Shown here: positions 1-5,331 of the stretch, one piece after another
Numbering within the stretch: the stretch's first letter is position 1
Layout: each line of letters opens with the position of its first letter
Origin: Bacteroidota bacterium
GTDB lineage: Bacteria; Bacteroidota; Bacteroidia; Cytophagales; Cyclobacteriaceae
Length of the DNA: 7,482 bases
Direction of reading: 5' to 3'
Assembly (NCBI GenBank): GCA_023412765.1
Contig: JAEZBX010000318.1
Location: 1-7,482 of the forward strand
Position numbers and translations under genes: made by a program
The notes under the pieces: generated by a model
Database searches by the model: none
Seen by the model: only the letters and a program-made list of their open reading frames with translations
What the model was told of the DNA's origin: nothing

Positions 1-538
1 TATAAACTATGTCGCCGTGAAGGTATGCTTCGCCCTGCTGAGTAACGACTTCACTAATCCTTGCACGCTTAGTCTTGAAGTTGTAAACGATGTCTTTTGT
101 TTCGTAGAGTTCTGGACCATTTTTAAAAATGGGATAACCGATTCTATTACCGAGAGAGTCGCGTATCCCATGGGCGGTTAATGTACTGTTCCCATAGTCG
201 ATTGTGATTTCTTCGGCTTCTAATTCTATCTCGCCGTATTTGATTCGGGCATTTCCGAATAGATAAATAAGCTTTCCATCAAAGCTGGCGCGTATTGAAT
301 CTCTGGCAGAATAGTTGATAGTTGTCTCAATATCGCTTTGCGATTGTGCCTGAACTTTGGTTGAATCATTGGCCTTAGGCACTGTATCGCTTGCAACAAT
401 AATAGAGTCTGGATTTATGTTAGTTGTATCGGTCTTAACAGGTAAGATGCCCTCCGGTGGCTTCACCTCAGATTCCACCTGCCCATAACCATTTGTGACC
501 ACGAAAAAAATGAGTATGAAACCTATAAAATATTGCAC
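1..538 (-). CDS. lptD: LptD-like LPS assembly protein, N-terminal part (runs off left edge)
   Basis: Translating the minus strand gives one open frame of 179 codons that leaves the window at base 1, so only the N-terminus is present. From a GTG at 538 it begins with a hydrophobic segment (residues 3-14, core YFIGFILIFFVV) ending near NGYGQ, a likely signal peptide. A Ser/Thr/Asp-rich linker follows (about 25-75), then a beta-rich stretch from about 77 to the edge (DGKLIYLFGNARIKYGEIEL, then GDIVY) that matches the OstA/LptA-like periplasmic domain of LptD. In the family this domain receives LPS from the periplasmic bridge, and the C-terminal barrel, missing here, inserts it into the outer membrane. 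The start is uncertain: GTG at 586 would add a basic n-region (RKAK) and the only upstream ATG is at 619, nearly abutting the divergent amidase. Family assignment is fairly secure; the exact symbol is by analogy. Confidence 0.8.
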   Translation of the reverse strand, partial: MQYFIGFILIFFVVTNGYGQVESEVKPPEGILPVKTDTTNINPDSIIVASDTVPKANDSTKVQAQSQSDIETTINYSARDSIRASFDGKLIYLFGNARIKYGEIELEAEEITIDYGNSTLTAHGIRDSLGNRIGYPIFKNGPELYETKDIVYNFKTKRARISEVVTQQGEAYLHGDIVY

Positions 539-573
539 AGGTGCAGAGTTGGAGAACTGTACTTTAGCTTTTC

Positions 574-586
574 GTGAAAAATTCAC
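574..586. promoter_or_regulatory. Short dyad in the lptD/amidase divergent region
   Basis: The sequence GTGAAaaaTTCAC is a perfect 5-bp inverted repeat around three bases. It lies between the two preferred divergent starts (538 minus, 630 plus). It could be an operator half-site pair, but a dyad this short can arise by chance, and it would be coding if lptD starts at 586 or 619. A one-mismatch version of the Bacteroidota -7 box (CAATTTTG against TAnnTTTG) overlaps its right end at 586-593, 36 bases before the amidase GTG. Confidence 0.2.
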
Positions 587-629
587 AATTTTGCATAAAG
601 TTACAAATACTCTGAACATTGGATTGAAC

Positions 630-1412
630 GTGAGGAAATTCGGATTAACAGCGCTAATAATAGCAATAACCTTGCTAATCTCGGCCAGCACACCTCCTCC
701 CCACGATTCAAAGGTGGATGTAGTCGTAATCGATGCTGGTCACGGAGGACATGATGACGGAACTCATGGACGACTACTAAAAGAAAAAGACCTGGCGCTT
801 AGCATTGCCTTGAAGGTAGGTAACTACATCGAAAAAAATGTTCCGGGAGTGAAAGTGATTTATACCCGTAAGGACGATCGTTACCTGGCCCTTGATGAAC
901 GCGCCGACATAGCCAATAAAAACAAAGCGGATCTTTTCATCTGCATTCATGCCAACGCTAACCCTAACACGAAAGCCTTCGGTACTGAAACATTTGTTAT
1001 GGGCCTCCATAAGGATGAAGGGAACCTGGCAATTGCTCAACGCGAAAACTCCGTTATTCTTATGGATGAGAACTACGAAGAACGATACGAAGGCTTTAAC
1101 CCTAATAGCCCGGAGTCATATATACTTTTTTCTTTGACGCAAAGCGCCTACCAGGAAAGCAGTTTGAAGTTTGCCCAGAAAGTTGAGAGTCAATTTAAAG
1201 AACGCGTAGGCCGTTTAAGCAGGGGGGTGAAACAAGCAGGATTCGTGGTTTTGTGGCGTACTGCTATGCCAAGTGTGCTAATAGAGACAGGTTTTTTAAC
1301 AAATTCTACAGAAGAAAAATTTTTAGCCGGCGAAGAGGGACAGAATTTGATCGCCTCTGGCATATACCGGGCGTTCAAAGACTATAAAAATGAAGTAGAA
1401 TCGATAAATTAA
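630..1412 (+). CDS. Exported N-acetylmuramoyl-L-alanine amidase (Amidase_3, AmiC type)
   Basis: The protein is a zinc hydrolase that cuts the amide bond between N-acetylmuramic acid and the stem peptide of peptidoglycan, acting in the periplasm during cell separation and wall turnover (family knowledge). From GTG at 630 it has 260 residues. A signal peptide (MRKFGLTALIIAITLLISAS) is followed by the catalytic domain: DAGHGG with H38, KEKD with E52 and CIHANAN with H107 supply the zinc ligands, and VLIETGFLTN carries the catalytic E219. A long segment between H107 and E219 (about 132-172, with NSVI and ESYILF) lies where AmiB/AmiC carry an autoinhibitory insertion, so activation by a partner is possible (inference). 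The frame stays open upstream to a GTG at 495, but that extension lacks signal-peptide character and lies antisense to the lptD signal peptide; TTG at 624 is another option. The MCE gene follows 180 bp downstream. Confidence 0.9.
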   Translation: MRKFGLTALIIAITLLISASTPPPHDSKVDVVVIDAGHGGHDDGTHGRLLKEKDLALSIALKVGNYIEKNVPGVKVIYTRKDDRYLALDERADIANKNKADLFICIHANANPNTKAFGTETFVMGLHKDEGNLAIAQRENSVILMDENYEERYEGFNPNSPESYILFSLTQSAYQESSLKFAQKVESQFKERVGRLSRGVKQAGFVVLWRTAMPSVLIETGFLTNSTEEKFLAGEEGQNLIASGIYRAFKDYKNEVESIN

Positions 1413-1422
1413 CGGCGAAATT

Positions 1423-1440
1423 CCTGGGCACAGGTTTTTT
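1423..1440 (+). terminator. Weak candidate terminator after the amidase gene
   Basis: Ten bases after the amidase stop, CCTG-GGCA-CAGG can fold into a 4-bp stem with a 4-base loop, followed directly by six T. The stem is short for a Rho-independent terminator, but the position and T-run fit. Confidence 0.35.
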
Positions 1441-1451
1441 CGATTTGCAGG

Positions 1452-1495
1452 CCATGGTTAATTTTTGGGTTTAGCGATTGTATTTACCATGGTTA
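1452..1495. repeat. CCATGGTTA direct repeat pair upstream of the MCE gene
   Basis: The 9-mer CCATGGTTA occurs at 1452-1460 and again at 1487-1495, 35 bp apart. Each copy holds the palindrome CCATGG, so CCATGGT (1452-1458) and ACCATGG (1486-1492) could also pair as a 7-bp stem. The pair lies just upstream of a candidate -7 box and could be an operator or a leader hairpin; this is inference from layout only. Confidence 0.4.
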
Positions 1496-1523
1496 TAAAC
1501 AATGATTCCTGGAAATGATAATT

Positions 1524-1531
1524 TATGTTTG
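1524..1531 (+). promoter_or_regulatory. Candidate Bacteroidota -7 box for the MCE gene
   Basis: TATGTTTG is an exact match to TAnnTTTG, the -7 element used by the main sigma factor in Bacteroidota. It lies 61 bases before the MCE start codon in a 180-bp gap. I see no clear TTTG or TTG at the usual distance of about 19-21 bases upstream, so support is partial. Confidence 0.35.
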
Positions 1532-1592
1532 CCATCAATATCAGATGACAGGTTGATCTTTCTGCATGATGTATACGTTCAATGATTGACGC

Positions 1593-2555
1593 ATGAAACT
1601 ATCCAAAGAATTTAAGGTCGGCCTTTTTATGATAGTGGGGATAACCCTGCTATACTTCGGTTTTAATTTCTTAAAGGGCATTGACTTCTTTTCTTCTACG
1701 AAAAAATATTATGCATTTTATGAGAACGTCGATAAGCTCACTGAATCAAATCAAATCTACCTAAATGGTCTGGCTGTTGGTCGCGTAAGCAAGATTCAAA
1801 TTCAGCAACAGCTAAACCGCGTACTCGTTGAGCTAGACATCAGCTCAGAAATTGTATTGACGGATTCATCTGTCGCGTTGTTAAACGGTGAATTACTGGG
1901 TGGCCGTTTCATACAATTGATCGTGAACCAGGGAGGAAATGTCTTAAAGGCGAAAGACACTATCAAATCGGATGTAGCTAAGGGTATTATGGACTTCTTT
2001 ACTCAAAACGCTGAACCCGTAGCAACGAACCTGACTATTACTCTACGAAATCTTAATACCATTCTTGAAGGACTAGCGCGCAACACGAAACGTATCGACA
2101 CTATGTTCCTGCGTTTGCAGAATACGCCAGCCATTCTCAACAAAACATTAAATACCGCGAATGCAAACATGGATGGATTAAGCGAAAGTTTTCAGTCTGT
2201 TGCAGGTAACCTAAATGGGACACTGGAAGAACTTAAGCCAACGCTCTCAAACTTCAGGTCCTTGTCAGACTCTTTGAAAGTGCTCCAGCTTAACAATACC
2301 GTAAACAAAGCACAACAAAGTCTTACGAGATTGGATCATGCACTATCTCGCTTAAGCTCGAACGACAACACGGTAGGAAAGCTTATGACCGAGGATTCCT
2401 TATACGTCAATCTGAATCAACTTCTCAACTCGGTAGATTCACTCGCAAAACATTTCAATACGAATCCTAAGCATTTTATGGCCCCTCTTGGCAAGAGTCA
2501 GCGACGAATTGAACGCGATCTGAAGAAACAACGGGAAGAAGCGAAGAAAGACTAA
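1593..2555 (+). CDS. MCE/MlaD family lipid-transport protein
   Basis: A 320-residue protein with the usual MCE layout. A short cytoplasmic tail (MKLSKEFK) precedes one inner-membrane helix (about 9-27), then an MCE domain (about 39-115) with the hallmarks NGLAVGRV at 58-65 and LLGGRFIQL at 101-109. A long helical region rich in Leu, Asn and Thr (about 135-290) follows, then NPKHF at 291-295 and a highly charged tail. MCE proteins form hexameric rings that pass phospholipids or other hydrophobic molecules across the periplasm, powered by an MlaE permease and MlaF ATPase; neither partner is encoded here. The NPKHF region resembles the NPKRYV-type ending I associate with Bacteroidota MCE proteins (from memory). 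It follows the amidase gene and sits 39 bp before the carboxylase gene. The ATG start fits the membrane-anchor layout. The cargo cannot be read from the sequence. Confidence 0.88.
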   Translation: MKLSKEFKVGLFMIVGITLLYFGFNFLKGIDFFSSTKKYYAFYENVDKLTESNQIYLNGLAVGRVSKIQIQQQLNRVLVELDISSEIVLTDSSVALLNGELLGGRFIQLIVNQGGNVLKAKDTIKSDVAKGIMDFFTQNAEPVATNLTITLRNLNTILEGLARNTKRIDTMFLRLQNTPAILNKTLNTANANMDGLSESFQSVAGNLNGTLEELKPTLSNFRSLSDSLKVLQLNNTVNKAQQSLTRLDHALSRLSSNDNTVGKLMTEDSLYVNLNQLLNSVDSLAKHFNTNPKHFMAPLGKSQRRIERDLKKQREEAKKD

Positions 2556-2591
2556 TTTTCCAATCTTTCAATCTTTTAATTTTCCAATCTT
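2553..2591 (+). repeat. 15-bp direct repeat in a G-free intergenic leader
   Basis: TAATTTTCCAATCTT occurs at 2553-2567, where its first three bases are the MCE stop codon, and again at 2577-2591, three bases before the carboxylase ATG. The copies are 24 bp apart, and a partial unit (TCAATCTTTTAAT) lies between them. The plus strand contains no G from 2551 to 2596, so there is no Shine-Dalgarno sequence and little RNA structure before the start codon. The feature may be a translation-enhancing leader or a remnant of repeat expansion (inference). Confidence 0.75.
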
Positions 2592-2594
2592 CCC

Positions 2595-4226
2595 ATGCCC
2601 CACGATTCAGAATTCAAAAAGAATGAAGATCAATTCAGGCAACTGCTGGAAGAATTGCGCAGCAAAACAATAAAGGTTAAGCTGGGAGGCGGGCAAAAAA
2701 AGATTGAGGATCAACACAAACGCGGCAAACTAACAGCCCGCGAACGTATCGAATATCTTATCGACAAAGATTCTTTCTTTCTTGAACTCGGGTTATTTGC
2801 TGGTGATGGAATGTATGAGGAGCAAGGCGGATGTCCTTCTGGGGGAGTGATTACGGGTATTGGATACGTTGCAGGCAAGCAGTGTGTAATTGTAGCCAAC
2901 GATGCGACCGTAAAGGCAGGTGCGTGGTTTCCAATTACTGCTAAAAAGAATTTGCGTGCCCAGGAAGTAGCGATGGACAACCGACTGCCTATTGTATACC
3001 TGGTTGATAGTGCAGGAGTTTTTCTTCCAATGCAAGACGAAATCTTTCCAGACAAGGAACATTTTGGCAGGCAGTTCCGGAACAATGCGAAAATGTCGGC
3101 AATGGGAATAATTCAGATTGCCGCTATTATGGGAAGCTGCGTGGCCGGTGGTGCTTACCTTCCCATTATGTCTGATGAGGCGATGATCGTTGACAAGACA
3201 GGTTCAATCTTCCTCGCTGGCTCATACCTTGTGAAAGCTGCAATTGGCGAGGAGGTGGACAACGAGAAATTAGGTGGAGCCACAACCCATTGTGAAATCT
3301 CTGGTGTTACAGATAACAAGTTTCCCAATGATCAGGCGTGCCTGGATTATATTCGATCGTTGTTTGAAAAATTCGGAGATTCAGATACGGCAGGTTTTAA
3401 CCGGGTGACCCCTAAGCCTCCCAAAGAAAAAACAGAAGAGATATCTGGTCTGTTACCAACAGACCGGGTGAAGCCATATGATACGCTGAACATCATTCGC
3501 CGGCTAGTTGATGATTCCGAATTCCAGGAATACAAAGCTTTGTATGGAAAAACAATTATTTGCGGAACTGCCAGAATCGACGGTTGGGCTATTGGCATCA
3601 TAGCGAATCAAAGAAGTGTAGTTAAGACGAAGAAGGGTGAGATGCAGATGGGAGGAGTTATATACTCTGATTCTGCAGACAAGGCAGCGCGGTTCATTAT
3701 GAACTGTAACCAGCGAAAAATTCCGTTGCTGTTTCTTCAGGATGTTAGCGGATTCATGGTAGGGAGCAAAGCGGAGCATGGCGGCATCATTAAAGATGGC
3801 GCCAAGATGGTAAATGCTATGGCAAATTCAACTGTGCCGAAGTTCACTGTGATTATTGGTAACTCTTACGGTGCGGGTAATTATGCAATGTGCGGAAAGG
3901 CGTATGATCCCCGGTTAATATTTGCATGGCCAACAGCACAAATTGCTGTCATGAGTGGAGCATCCGCTGCCAAGACTTTACTTCAAATAAGAATCAGCAC
4001 TTTAAAATCCCAGCGAAAAACTATTACCAAAGCGGAGGAAGAAAAATTGTTGAACGAAATCACAGACCGATACAACGAACAACTTAGTCCGTACTATGCA
4101 GCTAGTCGTCTTTGGGTCGATGGTATAATTGATCCATTGGAAACGCGTAGAGCTATCTCGATGGGAATTGAGGCGGCAAATCATTCGCCCATTGAAAAAT
4201 TCAATGTGGGCGTGATTCAAACATAG
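2595..4226 (+). CDS. Acyl-CoA carboxylase beta (carboxyltransferase) subunit, methylcrotonyl-CoA carboxylase-like
   Basis: The 543-residue cytosolic protein has both crotonase-fold carboxyltransferase halves and transfers a carboxyl group from biotin to an acyl-CoA. The N-terminal half has RGKLTARERIEYLID at 43-57, the helix-capping site SCVAGGAYLP at 181-190 and FLAGSYLVKAAIGEEV at 206-221. The C-terminal half has DVSGFMVGSKAEHGG at 383-397, DGAKMV at 401-406, GNSYGAGNYAMCG at 422-434 and LWVDGIIDPLETR at 506-518. Several stretches (FPDKEHFGR, GFMVG, GNSYGAGNYAMCG, and SPIEK near the C-terminus) read like methylcrotonyl-CoA carboxylase beta more than propionyl-CoA carboxylase, which suggests leucine breakdown, but substrate specificity is not proven. 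Length matches the family and no motif looks broken. No biotin carboxylase or biotin carrier subunit lies next to it, so its partner must be encoded elsewhere. It may be co-transcribed with the MCE gene. Confidence 0.92.
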   Translation: MPHDSEFKKNEDQFRQLLEELRSKTIKVKLGGGQKKIEDQHKRGKLTARERIEYLIDKDSFFLELGLFAGDGMYEEQGGCPSGGVITGIGYVAGKQCVIVANDATVKAGAWFPITAKKNLRAQEVAMDNRLPIVYLVDSAGVFLPMQDEIFPDKEHFGRQFRNNAKMSAMGIIQIAAIMGSCVAGGAYLPIMSDEAMIVDKTGSIFLAGSYLVKAAIGEEVDNEKLGGATTHCEISGVTDNKFPNDQACLDYIRSLFEKFGDSDTAGFNRVTPKPPKEKTEEISGLLPTDRVKPYDTLNIIRRLVDDSEFQEYKALYGKTIICGTARIDGWAIGIIANQRSVVKTKKGEMQMGGVIYSDSADKAARFIMNCNQRKIPLLFLQDVSGFMVGSKAEHGGIIKDGAKMVNAMANSTVPKFTVIIGNSYGAGNYAMCGKAYDPRLIFAWPTAQIAVMSGASAAKTLLQIRISTLKSQRKTITKAEEEKLLNEITDRYNEQLSPYYAASRLWVDGIIDPLETRRAISMGIEAANHSPIEKFNVGVIQT

Positions 4227-4245
4227 AAGGGTCTGAAATTTCTTT

Positions 4246-4338
4246 ATGCGGGAAATTGATTTTTCAAAGAGATTTTCAATAAAAAAACGTCAGGATAGTG
4301 CTTTGGGTCCCATAGATATTTTGGGGCGAATTCTATAG
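4246..4338 (+). CDS. Possible small ORF of 30 codons, unknown function
   Basis: An ATG at 4246 opens a 30-codon frame ending in TAG at 4336-4338. The predicted peptide begins MREIDFSKRFSIKKRQ and ends IDILGRIL; it is basic in the middle and has no membrane helix or signal peptide. The start sits in TTCTTTATGCG, the same 11-mer that contains the start codon of the OmpA-family gene at 5332. Its stop lies one base before a TTG at 4340, the first possible start of the next gene, so it could act as a translated leader coupled to that gene. Against this, 30 codons can be open by chance in a 134-bp gap, and I do not recognise the peptide. Confidence 0.25.
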   Translation: MREIDFSKRFSIKKRQDSALGPIDILGRIL

Positions 4339-4360
4339 CTTGCAGGTTAAAAGTGATCGA

Positions 4361-5215
4361 GTGAAGGATGCTGAAATCAAAGCGCTTGTGTCTTTGTTGG
4401 ATGACGAGGATGCACAAATTGTCTCTCATGTTGAGGATAAAATCTTATCGTTAGGTACTACAATAATTCCTTTTCTCGAGCAGGAGTGGGAAACAAATTT
4501 CAATTCACTGGTTCAACGGAGAATTGAAGAACTGATCCATACCTTGCAATATGAACTCCTCAAGGAACGGTTAACGCAATGGTACGCGACAGAAGACAAG
4601 GATCTTCTTACTGGAATGTGGCTCGTTTCTACTTATCAATATCCGGATCTTGAGTTGATTAAACTTAAACAGGATCTTGAACAGATCTATTACGAAGCCT
4701 GGCTTGAATTCAAACCTGACCTATATCCATTTGACCAGGTTAAGGTTGTTAATAGTGTATTGTTTAGCAAACTGAAATTTGGTGCCAACACCAAGAATTT
4801 TCATTCCCCGGGAAATTCCATGATAAACGTGGTGCTGGAAACGCATAAGGGAAATCCAATTACGCTCTGCATTATTTATCTGCTGGTAGCCCAGAAGTTG
4901 AAGCTTCCTGTATATGGTGTGAACCTTCCGAATTTATTTGTGCTGACCTACAAGGACGATAAACATGCACAATTTTATATCAATGCATTTAACAAGGGAT
5001 TGATATTTTCACGCCAGGATATAGAGAATTATATCAACGAGCTTCACCTAACACCGCAATCATCTTTTTTTGAACCCTGCTCTAATCTGGAAGTGATTCG
5101 GAGAGTGTTCCGCAACCTGATAATGTCCTTTGACAAAATGGGTGAACACACGAAAGCAGAAGAAGTCAAAGAATTGCTTCTTATCATCGCTGATGGCACT
5201 GACCTCGGCGTTTGA
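4361..5215 (+). CDS. SirB1-type transglutaminase-like family protein
   Basis: From GTG at 4361 the protein has 284 residues, with no signal peptide, so it is probably cytosolic. Residues about 4-70 look like HEAT-type helices (IKALVSLLDDEDAQIVSHVE). The rest fits the SirB1/Transglut_core2 family: LLTGMWLVSTYQYPDL at about 82-97, NSVLF at 131-135, SPGNSMINVVLE at 149-160, KGNPITLCIIYLLVAQKL at 163-180 and GVNLPNLFVL at 186-195. The usual FPGHFL motif reads LPNLFVL and the usual DPF.GG reads NAFNKG, so a His and an Asp often conserved in the family are absent; C170 lies in the core. Enzyme activity is therefore doubtful, and the biochemical role of this family is poorly known. No ATG is available in frame: TTG at 4340 is the only earlier start, adding seven residues, and an in-frame TAG at 4313 limits it further. 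The OmpA-type gene begins 116 bp downstream. Confidence 0.82.
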   Translation: MKDAEIKALVSLLDDEDAQIVSHVEDKILSLGTTIIPFLEQEWETNFNSLVQRRIEELIHTLQYELLKERLTQWYATEDKDLLTGMWLVSTYQYPDLELIKLKQDLEQIYYEAWLEFKPDLYPFDQVKVVNSVLFSKLKFGANTKNFHSPGNSMINVVLETHKGNPITLCIIYLLVAQKLKLPVYGVNLPNLFVLTYKDDKHAQFYINAFNKGLIFSRQDIENYINELHLTPQSSFFEPCSNLEVIRRVFRNLIMSFDKMGEHTKAEEVKELLLIIADGTDLGV

Positions 5216-5287
5216 ATAAGCCATCGAACGTAGCATATTGTTGTTCGTCTGCCCTGTAAGGTATAGGCAATATTTACCGAAAATGGG

Positions 5288-5327
5288 GGGTCTGAAACCC
5301 ATAATTTTAGTTATTCCAAAAAGGGTT
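5288..5327 (+). promoter_or_regulatory. Leader with two mutually exclusive short hairpins before the OmpA-type gene
   Basis: GGGT at 5288-5291 can pair with ACCC at 5297-5300 over a 5-base loop. The same block, as AACCC (5296-5300), can instead pair with GGGTT (5323-5327), which ends four bases before the ATG at 5332. Only one can form at a time, so the layout resembles a small switch controlling access to the start codon. TAATTTTA at 5302-5309 is also one base off the Bacteroidota -7 box TAnnTTTG; if transcription starts there, the first hairpin would not be in the message. The stems are only 4-5 bp, so this is a weak call. Confidence 0.2.
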
Positions 5328-5331
5328 CTTT

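Noticed and set aside
495..629. N-terminal extension of the amidase from GTG 495 (also ATG 510 and 516)
   Set aside because: It would place the signal peptide about 45 residues inside the protein and overlaps the lptD signal peptide on the other strand.
2711..3085. A 124-codon minus-strand frame inside the carboxylase gene
   Set aside because: It is antisense to the conserved N-terminal carboxyltransferase domain, with no motif or plausible start context.
4254..4279. ATTGA...TCAAT inverted repeat after the carboxylase gene
   Set aside because: It is a 5-bp AT-rich stem with a 16-base loop followed by A rather than T residues, so it is not a credible terminator on the plus strand.
5250..5269. 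Possible terminator hairpin TGCC...GGCA after the SirB1-like gene
   Set aside because: The stem is only 4 bp with a 12-base loop and no T-run follows.
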